A stretch of DNA of 64,000 nucleotides, taken from positions 1-64,000 of the forward strand of contig QFQY01000012.1 in NCBI GenBank assembly GCA_003248805.1, given 5' to 3'. Shown here in pieces: positions 26,251 to 35,655 of this stretch; positions within the stretch are counted from its first letter, which is position 1; every line of letters starts with the position of its first letter. Made by a program: the position numbers and the translations under genes. The notes under the pieces are model-generated. The model was given only the letters and a program-made list of their open reading frames with translations. It was not told the DNA's origin and did not search any database. The DNA is from Chelatococcus sp. (lineage in GTDB: Bacteria > Pseudomonadota > Alphaproteobacteria > Rhizobiales > Beijerinckiaceae).

Positions 26251-26715
26251 ATGTCCATCGAACTCGACTCCCGCGACCGCACGATCCTGCGCATCCTCCA
26301 GGCGGACGGGCGCATCACCAATTCCGACCTCGCGGAGAAGGTGCATCTGTCGCCGTCGGCCTGCCTGCGGCGCGTCCGGCAGCTCGAGGAGAGCGGGCTG
26401 ATCCGCGGCTACGCGATGTTGCTGGACGAGAAGATCGCGGGATTTCCGGGCACCGCCTTCGTCTTCGTCACGCTGGACCAGCAGGGCCGCGCCTCGCTGG
26501 AGCAGTTCGAGCAGGCGGTGCAGGATCTGCCGGAAATCCTCGAATGCCATCTGCTCGCCGGCGCGCATGATTACATGATGCGCGTGATCTACCGCGACAG
26601 CGCCGATTTCGAGCGCATCCACACCGATATCCTGACGCAGTTGCCGGGCGTGACGCGCGTGCAGTCGACGCTGACGCTGCGCACGATCAAGAAGAGCTCG
26701 GCTCTCCCGGTCTGA
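26251..26715 (+). CDS. Lrp/AsnC-family transcriptional regulator
   Basis: This 154-aa regulator has an N-terminal HTH (LDSRDRTILRILQADGRITNSDLAEKVHLSPSACLRRVRQLEESGLIRGY) and the C-terminal RAM ligand-binding domain (LECHLLAGAHDYMMRV). The ATG has GGGAAAGGG upstream; an earlier in-frame ATG at 26197 lies in the leader. Lrp-type proteins respond to amino acids; the targets are not visible here. Confidence 0.9.
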   Translation: MSIELDSRDRTILRILQADGRITNSDLAEKVHLSPSACLRRVRQLEESGLIRGYAMLLDEKIAGFPGTAFVFVTLDQQGRASLEQFEQAVQDLPEILECHLLAGAHDYMMRVIYRDSADFERIHTDILTQLPGVTRVQSTLTLRTIKKSSALPV

Positions 26716-26779
26716 ACACGAGGGGTTGCGGGCGAAGGCCGCCCGGCCGATATGGGTCCCTGCAACCGGGAATCACGCC

Positions 26780-27037
26780 GTGAGCGAATCGAAGCCGAAC
26801 GACGACGTCGCCGCCCTGCCCTTCGAGGCGGCGCTGAAGCAGCTGGAGGAGATCGTCTCCCGGCTGGAGCGCGGGGACGTGCCGCTCGAGGAATCGATCG
26901 CGATCTATACCCGTGGCGAGGCGCTGAAGGCGCGTTGCGACGCGCTGCTGAAGCAGGCAGAGGCGCGCATCGAGAAGATCACGCTCGGCGCCGACGGCAA
27001 GCCGGCCGGCACCGCCCCGATGGACGTCGACAAGTAG
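26780..27037 (+). CDS. xseB: Exodeoxyribonuclease VII small subunit
   Basis: This 85-aa protein fits the XseB pattern FEAALKQLEEIVSRLERGDVPLEESIAIYTRGEALKARCDALLKQAEARIEKI. It pairs with XseA to form the nuclease that degrades single-stranded DNA to oligonucleotides. It starts at a GTG (VSESKPNDD). xseA is not in the window. It is convergent with the LysR gene, eight bases away. Confidence 0.93.
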   Translation: MSESKPNDDVAALPFEAALKQLEEIVSRLERGDVPLEESIAIYTRGEALKARCDALLKQAEARIEKITLGADGKPAGTAPMDVDK

Positions 27038-27044
27038 CGGCCGG

Positions 27045-27965
27045 CTACCCGCCGTCCTGCCAGGCCGGCAGGGCCGTCACCAGCTCCTCGACCAGCCGCG
27101 CGACATGCTGCACCGCCGGGTCGCCAGCGCGGCGCTTGTGCCATGCCCCGTGCAGCGGGAAGCCCTCGACCGCGATCGGCGGAGCAAACGCGACGAGCCC
27201 GGCCTGACACGAAGCCGGCAGGCAGCGGCTGGGCAGCAGCGCGATCAGATCCGAATCCACCAGCAACGGCGGCACCATCACGAAGCTCGGCACCACCATG
27301 CCGACCCGGCGCGTCCGGCCGATCCGGGCCAGCGCCTCGTCCAGGGCGCCATGCGTCTCGCCGCGCCCCGAGACCAGGACATGCGGAGAGGCCAGCCAGC
27401 TGTCGAGACCGAAATCCCCGGCCGCCGGATGATCGCGGCGCATGGCGACGACATAGCTCTCGCGCAACAACTCGCGGCGGGTGAAGTCGGCCTCGACCTG
27501 GGGAAAGACCGAGACGGCGAAATCGACCGTGCCGCGCGCCAACCCCTCCAGCGCAGCGCCGGCGCCGTGCCAAGGCATGATCGCGACCGTGATGCCGGGC
27601 GCGCTCGCCGCGAGCAGGCGATGGAGCTTCGGCGCGATGAGGGCGGCCGGGTGATCCGCCATGACGACGCGCACGGTCTGGCGGATGCCGGCCAGATCGG
27701 GCGCGGGCTGGTCGAGCAGGGCCGCGGCGGCGGCCAGCACCTGCTTGACCGGGCCTGCCAGCGCCTGCGCCTTGGGGGTCAGCACCATGCCGCCGGCACC
27801 ACGCTGCAGCAGGGGATCGCCGAGGAGCTGGCGGCAGCGTTCCAGCGCGCTCGAAGCCGCCGGCTGCGAGAGCCCGACGCGCCGGGCCGCGCGCGAGACA
27901 TGGGCCTCGTCGAGCAGAGCGTCCAGAACCACGAGCAGGTTGAGATCGACCGAACGTAAATTCAT
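27045..27965 (-). CDS. LysR-family transcriptional regulator (divergent from quinone oxidoreductase)
   Basis: This 306-aa regulator has the LysR HTH (HVSRAARRVGLSQPAASSALERCRQLLGDPLLQR) and an effector domain resembling the NodD/LinR-like branch (RQTVRVVMADHPAALIAPKL). The ATG at 27965 (MNLRSVDLNLLVVLDALLDE) is the standard LysR start; upstream codons are leader. It is divergent from the adjacent oxidoreductase gene with an 86-bp shared control region, so it very likely regulates that gene. Confidence 0.9.
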   Translation of the reverse strand: MNLRSVDLNLLVVLDALLDEAHVSRAARRVGLSQPAASSALERCRQLLGDPLLQRGAGGMVLTPKAQALAGPVKQVLAAAAALLDQPAPDLAGIRQTVRVVMADHPAALIAPKLHRLLAASAPGITVAIMPWHGAGAALEGLARGTVDFAVSVFPQVEADFTRRELLRESYVVAMRRDHPAAGDFGLDSWLASPHVLVSGRGETHGALDEALARIGRTRRVGMVVPSFVMVPPLLVDSDLIALLPSRCLPASCQAGLVAFAPPIAVEGFPLHGAWHKRRAGDPAVQHVARLVEELVTALPAWQDGG

Positions 27966-27969
27966 GATG

Positions 27970-27989
27970 TCGATAATACGATATATCGA
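27970..27989. promoter_or_regulatory. Candidate LysR operator between divergent genes
   Basis: An AT-rich inverted repeat TCGATA-N8-TATCGA lies just upstream of the LysR start and about 60 bp before the oxidoreductase gene. It is the only clear dyad in this intergenic space. Position and symmetry fit a LysR autoregulatory site. Confidence 0.5.
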
Positions 27990-28051
27990 ACATCCATTGG
28001 AATGATTTCTTATCGCCCGGCATCCTCCTCCCATCGACAACGGAGGCTGCC

Positions 28052-28606
28052 ATGACGAAGACCCTGATCCTGCTGTTTCACCCGCATTTCGACCGCTCCC
28101 GCGCCAGCCGGGCGCTCGCGGAAGGCGCCACCACCGTGCCGGGCACCGAGATCGTGGATATGCAGGCGCTCTATCCCGATGGCTGCATCGACGCAGACGC
28201 GGAGGTCGCGCGGCTGATCGGCGCCGGCCGCATCGTCCTGCAGTTCCCGGTGCAGTGGTATTCGACCCCGCCCCTGCTCAAGGCCTGGCAGGACGCGGTG
28301 CTGACCCGGATGTTCTACCTCGCCTATGAGCAGGAGGGCGCGAAGCTAGCCGGAAAGCCTCTCATGGTCGCGGCCACGGCGGGGAATGTCCGCGAGGCCT
28401 ATGCGCCGGGGGGCGCCAACCTGTTCTCCCTGCGCGAGTTGCTGCGACCGCTCGAAGCGACCGCCAACCGCTGCGCGCTGCGCTGGGAGGAGCCTTTCCT
28501 GCTCTACGACGCCCACAAAGCCGATGACGACGCGCTCCGGGAGGCCGGCGCCTATTATGCGTCGCGGCTGCGGCGTCTCGGGCAGGGAGCGCGGGACGCG
28601 GCCTGA
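28052..28606 (+). CDS. NAD(P)H-dependent flavin oxidoreductase (NQO1/MdaB/KefF-like)
   Basis: This is a 184-aa flavodoxin-like fold quinone reductase. It begins LILLFHPHFDRSRASRALAEGA, then shows IVLQFPVQWYSTPPLLKAWQDAVL (the family's cofactor-contact strand) and GKPLMVAATAGNVREAYAPGG. It probably reduces quinones or azo compounds, or acts as an ancillary K+-efflux subunit. It is divergent from its likely LysR regulator. Cytoplasmic. Confidence 0.87.
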   Translation: MTKTLILLFHPHFDRSRASRALAEGATTVPGTEIVDMQALYPDGCIDADAEVARLIGAGRIVLQFPVQWYSTPPLLKAWQDAVLTRMFYLAYEQEGAKLAGKPLMVAATAGNVREAYAPGGANLFSLRELLRPLEATANRCALRWEEPFLLYDAHKADDDALREAGAYYASRLRRLGQGARDAA

Positions 28607-28684
28607 GCCCGCCGCGGTGCACGCAGGGGGGTTGCCGGGCGCGCGACTTCCCGGCACCCTCCGGCCGCCCTCGGGAGAGCCCCC

Positions 28685-29605
28685 ATGTCCCAGCTACCTG
28701 CAGACGATCCGATCCTCGGCGATGCCCGCTCCTGCGAGGCCATCGAGAAGGTGATCGTGCCGCGTGCCCATGATCTCGGCGGCTTCTCGGTGCGCCGCGC
28801 CCTGCCCTCGATCGGGCGCAAGATGGTCGGCCCCTTCATCTTCTTCGACCAGATGGGGCCGGCCGAATTCCATGTCGGCGAAGGGCTCGACGTGCGCCCG
28901 CACCCGCATATCGGGCTCTCGACCGTGACCTATCTCTTCGACGGCGAGATCATGCACCGCGACTCGCTCGGCACCGCGCTCGCGATCCGGCCCGGCGCCG
29001 TCAATCTGATGACGGCCGGGCGCGGCATCGTCCATTCCGAGCGCACGGGGCTGGAAGCGCGCGCCGGCGGCCCGAAGCTCTACGGCATCCAGGCCTGGCT
29101 CGCGCTGCCGAAGACGCATGAGGAGAACGCGCCCGAGTTCAAGCACCACGCGGCACCGGAGCTGCCGCGCATCGTCGAGGGCGGCAAGCGGATCAGCCTG
29201 ATCATGGGCTCGGCCTATGGAGAGACCTCGCCGGTGAAATTCCCGTGGGACGCGCTCTACGCCGAGGCCGTGCTCTCGCCGGGCGCGATCCTGCCGCTCG
29301 ACCCCGACTATGACGAGCGGGCGGTCTATATCGTCTCCGGCAAGGTCGACATCGCGGGCGACGAGTTCGGCGCCGGCCAACTCCTGATCTTCAAGCCGGG
29401 CGACCGCATCTCGATCCTCGGCATCGACCAGAGCCGGCTGATGATCGTCGGCGGCGAACCGATGGACGGGCCGCGCCACATCTGGTGGAACTTCGTCTCC
29501 TCCTCGAAGGAGCGCATCGACCAGGCCAAGGCGGAGTGGAAGGCCGGCCGCTTCGACACCGTGCCAGGCGACGAGGCGGAGTTCATCCCGCTGCCGGAGG
29601 GGTGA
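28685..29605 (+). CDS. Pirin family protein
   Basis: This 306-aa double cupin has the pirin metal site in the N-terminal half: VRPHPHIGLSTVTYLFDGEIMHRDSLG and TAGRGIVHSERT (His and Glu ligands), followed by KLYGIQAWLALPK and a pirin C-terminal domain. Bacterial pirins may have quercetinase activity or act as regulators. It follows the quinone oxidoreductase gene by about 80 bp, so the pair may be a redox or stress unit. Confidence 0.92.
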   Translation: MSQLPADDPILGDARSCEAIEKVIVPRAHDLGGFSVRRALPSIGRKMVGPFIFFDQMGPAEFHVGEGLDVRPHPHIGLSTVTYLFDGEIMHRDSLGTALAIRPGAVNLMTAGRGIVHSERTGLEARAGGPKLYGIQAWLALPKTHEENAPEFKHHAAPELPRIVEGGKRISLIMGSAYGETSPVKFPWDALYAEAVLSPGAILPLDPDYDERAVYIVSGKVDIAGDEFGAGQLLIFKPGDRISILGIDQSRLMIVGGEPMDGPRHIWWNFVSSSKERIDQAKAEWKAGRFDTVPGDEAEFIPLPEG

Positions 29606-29633
29606 GAGTCAGAGCAGCGTTCGTCCGGCGAGC

Positions 29634-31475
29634 TCAGAACCTCAGGCTGCCTTCGCCCAGCTCCGCGTCGATGTGTTTCCAGACCTGACGCAGCCGATGC
29701 ACGTGCAGATCGTCGATCATGACGGTGACCATCGCCTGCGTGGCAGCCACGAGAGCGTCCTCGGTCGCGCCACCGAGCGGCGCGCCGGGATGAGGGCCGA
29801 GCTCGAAGGCCTCGCGGAGCTTCACGTCGCGCTCTGTGTCCTGAAGCAGGATCCTGCCGATCGCGGCCACGAGCGTCGGATTGGGCGAGCGGACCTCGGG
29901 CGAGGCGGCGCCCGCGCGGGGACGCTCCGCGATGACGGCCCGTTCGAGATCGAAGATCGTGCGGATGTGGAGCGTCTTCAGCAGCAGGAAGCGATCCGGC
30001 CCGACGACCGTGCAGAGTTGCGCCTGCGCGACCCAGTCGATCGTCTCGTAGATGCCGAAGGGGCTCTCGACATGCAGCATGATCGGATTGGCGGTGGCCA
30101 AATTCTGAATGTCGAAGATATTCGCCTCCTCGAGCCGAAACGCGATGAAAGGGTCGACGCCGTCGAGAATCGTCAGCGGGATGATCTTCGTGTGCTTCTC
30201 GACCTCGCCATAGCGCGCCTTGAAGGTCAGGCCGCTCTTCTTGAGGAGGTGCTGGATCGCTGCGTCGGGCACGAAGCCGAGCGCGAAGGCGATGAACAGC
30301 CATAGCGGACCGACACCGGTGAGCGGATTTCCGGCGCGGCACGCGCCCTCGGCAGCACAGGGATCGGGAAGCAGGACACCGGCCGACGGGCCGGAGGCGG
30401 GCGCGACCGGCATTGCCCGAGAAGCGGACGGCGCCGGAGCGGTCGCGCGCACAGCCGGTTCGGATGGCGGGACACCGAGAACCTGCTTCAATGTCTCGAC
30501 GCCGCCGGTGAACTGCTCCACCGAAGGCGAGACGCGATAGATCACCACCGCCAAAAGCATCGCGAGCACGATATGCGCGAAGGCGCGCAGGAAGGTCACG
30601 GCGGAGAGATCGAACACCGCGACCGCCCGCAGCATGAGCTGGATCGTGAAGAAATAGGCCCCCGCGAAGGCGAGCAGCGCGATGGTCAGGACATTGACGT
30701 GCCAAGCCTCGAGGAGGCCGTGGCCGCGGAGGACATACTCGCGCGAGAGGCCGCCGACGAACAGAATGCTGGGCTGGAACCACGATTCCACAAGGCCTGA
30801 GGAGTTCGTATTTGCGGCCTCGGGCAGTGGCGCGAAGAGCAGGAGAGCGCCGAGCCAGCAGACGACCATATAGGGCAGCGCGCAGACCAGCAGCATCCAG
30901 TCCGCATGCAGCATCATCGGAAAACGCGGAACGTCCGACAGTTTCGGCTCCCGGTCCTCCACGAGATCGAGGTCGGCGAAGTACTTGTCCTTGACGAACT
31001 CGAAGGAGACGTTGTGCTTCTTGTCGTCTCCGCCGGCCTGCCTCGCGGTCGGCGCGGCCGCGACCGCGTCATTCGGCACAGCCTCATGCGCCGCAGGAAC
31101 GGCCTCGTTGGCAGCGACCGGCTGGAGCGCACCGCCCTCCGCAGCGCCCTCCGCCCTCGCGGCATCCGATCCGGCGTGCCCTGTCTCGAACCGAAAATTC
31201 TTGGCGAAGAGATCGATGAGCTTGATCCGGTTGAGCCGGACCTGATGGCGGATCGCGATGATGGTGACCGGCGTCACGATTGCCAGGAAGAACGCCGCGA
31301 GGACCGGAAACAGCATCCTCTTCCCGCCGTCGAGCCAACGATAGCTCAGGAAGGCGAGCACCATCATGACCGCGACGGAAGCGAAGAGGCCGGCGATGCC
31401 TCGGCTCGCCGGCGTCCTGTCGGCAGACGGGCTCCATGGCGACCGAACGGGCTTCTTCGTCAGGCCCGGATTCAT
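29634..31475 (-). CDS. Uncharacterised multi-pass membrane protein
   Basis: This is a 613-aa protein of unknown family. Two hydrophobic helices lie near the N-terminus (residues about 28-46 and 55-75), followed by a charged Ala/Pro/Glu-rich stretch, four more membrane segments (around LVCALPYMVVCWLGALLLF, LTIALLAFAGAYFFTIQL and FAHIVLAMLLAVVIY), then a cytoplasmic C-terminal half. The latter repeats short 'IFDIQNLAT...IRTIFDLERAV' units that look like HhH-type or adaptor helices. The ATG at 31475 has GGGGG upstream; an earlier ATG at 31514 has a poorly spaced site. I cannot assign a function. Confidence 0.65.
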   Translation of the reverse strand: MNPGLTKKPVRSPWSPSADRTPASRGIAGLFASVAVMMVLAFLSYRWLDGGKRMLFPVLAAFFLAIVTPVTIIAIRHQVRLNRIKLIDLFAKNFRFETGHAGSDAARAEGAAEGGALQPVAANEAVPAAHEAVPNDAVAAAPTARQAGGDDKKHNVSFEFVKDKYFADLDLVEDREPKLSDVPRFPMMLHADWMLLVCALPYMVVCWLGALLLFAPLPEAANTNSSGLVESWFQPSILFVGGLSREYVLRGHGLLEAWHVNVLTIALLAFAGAYFFTIQLMLRAVAVFDLSAVTFLRAFAHIVLAMLLAVVIYRVSPSVEQFTGGVETLKQVLGVPPSEPAVRATAPAPSASRAMPVAPASGPSAGVLLPDPCAAEGACRAGNPLTGVGPLWLFIAFALGFVPDAAIQHLLKKSGLTFKARYGEVEKHTKIIPLTILDGVDPFIAFRLEEANIFDIQNLATANPIMLHVESPFGIYETIDWVAQAQLCTVVGPDRFLLLKTLHIRTIFDLERAVIAERPRAGAASPEVRSPNPTLVAAIGRILLQDTERDVKLREAFELGPHPGAPLGGATEDALVAATQAMVTVMIDDLHVHRLRQVWKHIDAELGEGSLRF

Positions 31476-31568
31476 GACTTGCCCCCGCTGCGCGATGTCG
31501 CCCTCACGACGCATCGCCTCCCACGCGCCTTCCGAGGCGATCGAGAAATAATGCTCGTATAAGTTGCA

Positions 31569-32795
31569 TCATGCAAGAGAGCCTCCCTCCGGCATCCGTC
31601 TCATCGCCGGCAGGGGCGAGGCGAGGATCGCCAGTGTCGAGAGCGCGAACAGCATCGCCGGCAGCCAGATCGCGACCCCGAGCCCGAGGGCTTCTCCCGC
31701 GAGGCCGCCGGCCAGCGCGCCGAGCGGGCGCATGCCGAAGGTCGCGGTGGTGAGCGTCGCGCTGACCCGGCCCAGCAGCGCCGGCGGCGTCACCGTCTGG
31801 CGCAGGCTGGTCTGGACGATGAACCAGAGGATCGGCCCGAAGCCGAAGAGGAAGAAGGCCGCCGCGAGTGCCGGCCAGCCGAGCCCGGGGGGAGCCAGCG
31901 CCAGCAGGGCCGCGCCGAGGGTCGAGGATGCGGGGCCGAAGACGAGCGGAATCCCGACCGGCAGGCGCGCGATCAGCGCCGGCGCGACCAGCGCGCCGAG
32001 AACGAGGCCGACGCCATAGGCCGAGGACGCCAGCCCGATCGCCTCGGTGGAGAGCAGCAGGACGCGGGCGGCATAGGGCGCGACCAGCGCCGTGAAAGCA
32101 AAGAAGGCGAGGTTCCAGGCCATGGCGCAGAGCGCGATCGGCCTGAGACAGGGGTGGCGGGCGACGAAGGCCGCGCCCTCGGCGATCTCGCGGTGGAGCG
32201 GCTGGCGGCGCCGCTGCTGGGCGGGCATTTCGGGCAGGCGCAGGGAGGCGCCCGCGATCGCGAGCCCCGCAATCGCGCAGAGCAGCAAGCCTGCCGCGGC
32301 CTGTCCGCGCGAGACCAGCCAGCCCGCGACGGCCGGGGCGGCGAGGCTCAGCACGGCGCGGCCCAGCTCGATGCGGCCGTTGGCTCGCGGCAAGGCGCCC
32401 GCCTCGACGATGCGCGGCAACATGACGAAGACCGCGAGCGTGGCGCAGACCGCCCCGGCCGCGGCCACGAAACTCGCGCAGGCGAGCGCGACACCGAGAT
32501 CGCCGCCGGCCAGAAGCGCGGTGCCGGCGAGGCCTCCGAGCGCGATCAACCCCGCGCCGGCCCGGATCAGACGACGTGGCGCGAGCCGGTCCGCGAGCAC
32601 GCCGGCGGGCAGGGACACGATCAGCCAGGCGACGGACTGGGCGGCGACGAGCAGGCCGACCATGCGCGGACTGGCCTGCGCCTGCGTGGCGGCCAGCGTG
32701 ATGGTGTCGAGCGCCAGCTTGTCGGCGAACTGCGCCATGACGCTGGCGACGAGCAGCGGGTAGACGGCGGGGGAGAGGCGCGGCGACATCGGCAT
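31569..32795 (-). CDS. MFS transporter
   Basis: This is a 408-aa inner-membrane permease with about 12 hydrophobic segments. The MFS loop 2-3 motif is seen as LPAGVLADRLAPRRLIR. The sequence is of the drug/efflux (MFS_3/EntS-like) kind. The substrate is unknown. It is divergent from dxs. Confidence 0.85.
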   Translation of the reverse strand: MPMSPRLSPAVYPLLVASVMAQFADKLALDTITLAATQAQASPRMVGLLVAAQSVAWLIVSLPAGVLADRLAPRRLIRAGAGLIALGGLAGTALLAGGDLGVALACASFVAAAGAVCATLAVFVMLPRIVEAGALPRANGRIELGRAVLSLAAPAVAGWLVSRGQAAAGLLLCAIAGLAIAGASLRLPEMPAQQRRRQPLHREIAEGAAFVARHPCLRPIALCAMAWNLAFFAFTALVAPYAARVLLLSTEAIGLASSAYGVGLVLGALVAPALIARLPVGIPLVFGPASSTLGAALLALAPPGLGWPALAAAFFLFGFGPILWFIVQTSLRQTVTPPALLGRVSATLTTATFGMRPLGALAGGLAGEALGLGVAIWLPAMLFALSTLAILASPLPAMRRMPEGGSLA

Positions 32796-32909
32796 CGGGC
32801 TCCGGAAGGGCGTTTCCGGCGCAGTGCCACGCCCGGATCGCCGGTCCCACCCGCTTCCTGCAAGGCAGCCGGCGCGTTCCCGCGTTTGCCAGTTGCGCGC
32901 TCAGGCTCT

Positions 32910-34859
32910 ATGCCAAACCATCAGTCCGAACGAGCTCAGACCCTTTTCGTGCCACGTCCCGCCACCCCGCTTCTCGACACCATCCGCGACCCCGCCGATC
33001 TGAGGGCGCTGGATGACGCCAAGCTGCGCCAGCTCGCGGACGAGCTCAGGCTCGAGACCATCGACGCCGTTTCGGTCACGGGCGGACATCTCGGGGCCGG
33101 TCTCGGCGTGGTCGAGCTCACGGTCGCCCTGCACCACGTCTTCGATACGCCGCGCGACCGGCTGATCTGGGATGTCGGGCACCAGGCCTATCCGCACAAG
33201 ATCCTGACCGGACGGCGCGACCGCATCCGCACGCTGCGCCAGCCCGGTGGCCTCTCCGGCTTCACGCGTCGTGCCGAGAGCGAATACGATCCGTTCGGCG
33301 CGGCCCATTCCTCGACCTCGATCTCCGCCGGCCTCGGCATGGCCGTGGCGCGCGATCTCTCGGACGGCGACAACAAAGTCGTCGCCGTCATCGGCGACGG
33401 GGCGATGTCGGCCGGCATGGCCTATGAGGCGATGAACAATGCCGGCGCGCTCGGCTCGCGGCTCGTCGTCATCCTGAACGACAACGACATGTCGATCGCT
33501 CCGCCGGTCGGCGCGATGTCGGCCTATCTGGCGCGGCTGGTCTCCGGGCGCACCTATCGCTCGCTGCGCGAGGTCGCGAAGTATCTGGCCGAGCGCCTGC
33601 CGCGCTTCCTGCACGAGAAGGCGAAGAAGACCGAGGAGTTCGCGCGCGGCTTCCTGACCGGGGGCACGCTGTTCGAGGAGCTCGGCTTCTACTATGTCGG
33701 CCCGATCGACGGGCATAATCTCGACCATCTGCTGCCGGTGCTGCGCAATGTCCGCGATTCCGAGGCGGGCCCCGTGCTCGTCCATGTCGTGACGCAGAAG
33801 GGCAAGGGCTACGGGCCGGCCGAGGCCAGCGCCGACAAGTATCACGGCGTCGTCCGGTTCGATCCGGTCACGGGCCAGCAGGCCAAGGCCCCCGCGAACG
33901 CGCCGAGCTACACCTCCGTCTTCGGCAACGCCCTGATCAAGGCGGCGCGCGAAGACGACAAGATCGTCGCCGTCACGGCCGCGATGCCCTCGGGCACCGG
34001 AATCGACGCCTTCGGCAAGGAATTCCCGGCGCGGACCTTCGATGTCGGCATCGCCGAGCAGCATGCCGTGACCTTCGCAGCCGGCATGGCGACCGAAGGC
34101 TACAAGCCCTTCGTCGCGATCTACTCGACCTTCATGCAGCGCGCCTATGACCAGATCGTCCACGACGTGGCGATCCAGAAGCTGCCCGTGCGTTTCGCGC
34201 TCGACCGTGCCGGTCTGGTCGGCGCGGACGGCGCGACCCATGCCGGGGCCTTCGACGTCGCCTATCTCGCCTGCCTGCCGGACATGGTGGTGATGGCGGC
34301 GGCGGACGAGGCGGAGTTGACCCATATGGTCGCGACGGCCGCCGCTTATGACGAAGGCCCGATCGCCTTCCGCTATCCGCGCGGCGAGGGCGTCGGCGTC
34401 GAGATCCCGGATTTCGGCGTGCCGCTCGCCATCGGTCGCGGGCGGATCGTGCGCGAGGGCACCCGCGTCGCGCTGCTCTCGCTCGGAACCCGCCTCGCGG
34501 ACTGCCTGAAGGCGGCGGAACTCCTCGGCCAGCGCGGCCTCTCCACCACGGTCGCCGACGCCCGCTTCGCCAAGCCCCTCGACGAGGAGCTGGTGCTGCG
34601 GCTGGCGCGCGAGCACGAGATCCTGATCACCGTCGAGGAGGGCTCGGTCGGCGGGTTCGGCGCGCATGTGCTGCATCTGCTCGCCCGCAGCGGGGCGCTC
34701 GACGCCGGGCTGAAGGTCCGCACGCTCACCCTGCCCGACACGTTCCAGGACCACGGCAAGCCCGAGGCCATGTATGCCGAGGCGGGTCTGGACGCGGCCG
34801 GCATCGTGCGCAGCGTCGAGAACGCCCTCGGCGTGGCGCCCAGCGTCAAGCTCGCCTGA
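32910..34859 (+). CDS. dxs: 1-deoxy-D-xylulose-5-phosphate synthase
   Basis: This thiamine-diphosphate enzyme condenses pyruvate and glyceraldehyde-3-phosphate, the first step of the MEP isoprenoid pathway. Motifs are HLGAGLGVVELTVALHHVFD, IWDVGHQAYPHKILTGRR, the ThDP site IGDGAMSAGMAYEAMNNAG, IDGHNLDHLLPVL and the transketolase-like DVGIAEQHAVTFAAGMA. Length is 649 aa, normal. The ATG at 32910 (MPNHQSERAQTLF) is the first in-frame start after the divergent MFS gene. tlyA follows 22 bases downstream, so the two are probably co-transcribed. Confidence 0.95.
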   Translation: MPNHQSERAQTLFVPRPATPLLDTIRDPADLRALDDAKLRQLADELRLETIDAVSVTGGHLGAGLGVVELTVALHHVFDTPRDRLIWDVGHQAYPHKILTGRRDRIRTLRQPGGLSGFTRRAESEYDPFGAAHSSTSISAGLGMAVARDLSDGDNKVVAVIGDGAMSAGMAYEAMNNAGALGSRLVVILNDNDMSIAPPVGAMSAYLARLVSGRTYRSLREVAKYLAERLPRFLHEKAKKTEEFARGFLTGGTLFEELGFYYVGPIDGHNLDHLLPVLRNVRDSEAGPVLVHVVTQKGKGYGPAEASADKYHGVVRFDPVTGQQAKAPANAPSYTSVFGNALIKAAREDDKIVAVTAAMPSGTGIDAFGKEFPARTFDVGIAEQHAVTFAAGMATEGYKPFVAIYSTFMQRAYDQIVHDVAIQKLPVRFALDRAGLVGADGATHAGAFDVAYLACLPDMVVMAAADEAELTHMVATAAAYDEGPIAFRYPRGEGVGVEIPDFGVPLAIGRGRIVREGTRVALLSLGTRLADCLKAAELLGQRGLSTTVADARFAKPLDEELVLRLAREHEILITVEEGSVGGFGAHVLHLLARSGALDAGLKVRTLTLPDTFQDHGKPEAMYAEAGLDAAGIVRSVENALGVAPSVKLA

Positions 34860-34881
34860 GCCGTTCGGGAGGTCGTCGCTC

Positions 34882-35604
34882 GTGAAGAGCCGAGCCGACC
34901 AGTTGCTCGTCGAGCGCGGGCTGTTCGAAAGCCGGGCGCGGGCGCAGGCCGCGATCGCCGCCGGCCTGGTCACGGCCAACGGCGCGGCCGTCCGCAAGGC
35001 CTCGGAGATGATCGCCGCCGATGCGGAGATCACGGCGCAGGCCCCTCACCCCTATGTCTCGCGCGGCGGCCTCAAGCTCGCCGCGGCGCTCGACGCCTTC
35101 GGCTTCGACCCGACGGGGCTGACCTGCCTCGATGTCGGCGCCTCGACCGGCGGGTTCACCGATTTGCTGCTGCAGAAGGGCGCGGCCCATGTCGTCGCCG
35201 TCGACGTCGGGCGCGACCAGCTCCACGCCTCGCTGCGGGCAGACGCGCGCGTGACCAGCCTCGAAGGGCGCGATATCCGCACGCTCGCGGCCGAGGACAT
35301 GCCCCGCCCCGCCACGCTGGCCGCCATCGATGTCAGCTTCATCTCGCTGAAGCTCGTTCTGCCGGCGGTCGCCGCCCTGCTGGCGCCGCAGGCTGCGGTC
35401 GCTGCGCTGATCAAGCCGCAGTTCGAGGCCGGGCGCGCCGCGCTGAAGAAGGGCATCGTTCGCGACGAGGCGGTGCGGGCCGCCGTGTGCGAGGACATTG
35501 CGGCTCTCGTCGCCGGCCTCGGCTTCCGGGTGCTGGGGCCGATCCCCTCTCCCATCGCGGGCGGCGACGGAAATCTCGAATTCCTGATCGGGGGCGTGCG
35601 TTAG
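34882..35604 (+). CDS. tlyA: TlyA-family rRNA (cytidine-2'-O)-methyltransferase
   Basis: This 240-aa protein has an N-terminal S4 RNA-binding domain (SRADQLLVERGLFESRARAQAAIAAGLV) and an FtsJ-like SAM methyltransferase domain (TCLDVGASTGGFTDLLLQKGA, then AIDVSFISLKLVLPA). TlyA proteins methylate cytidines in 16S/23S rRNA and in some species act as haemolysins. The start is a GTG with GGGAGG upstream, 22 bases after dxs. The stop TAG lies in the left arm of a long perfect hairpin. Confidence 0.93.
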   Translation: MKSRADQLLVERGLFESRARAQAAIAAGLVTANGAAVRKASEMIAADAEITAQAPHPYVSRGGLKLAAALDAFGFDPTGLTCLDVGASTGGFTDLLLQKGAAHVVAVDVGRDQLHASLRADARVTSLEGRDIRTLAAEDMPRPATLAAIDVSFISLKLVLPAVAALLAPQAAVAALIKPQFEAGRAALKKGIVRDEAVRAAVCEDIAALVAGLGFRVLGPIPSPIAGGDGNLEFLIGGVR

Positions 35605-35642
35605 AGTATCGGACTGAATATCGTATTCAGTCCGATACTCTA
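35602..35642 (+). terminator. Perfect 19-bp inverted repeat at the tlyA stop
   Basis: The arms TAGAGTATCGGACTGAATA and TATTCAGTCCGATACTCTA are fully complementary with a TCG loop; the tlyA stop codon is the first three bases of the left arm. No U-run follows directly (AGCTCTTTG). It could be a terminator or a mobile-repeat remnant, and a second palindrome follows at once. Confidence 0.55.
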
Positions 35643-35655
35643 GCTCTTTGATCTT

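Noticed and set aside
32901..35033. 710-codon open frame on the minus strand
   Set aside because: Antisense shadow of dxs, which is unmistakable on the plus strand.
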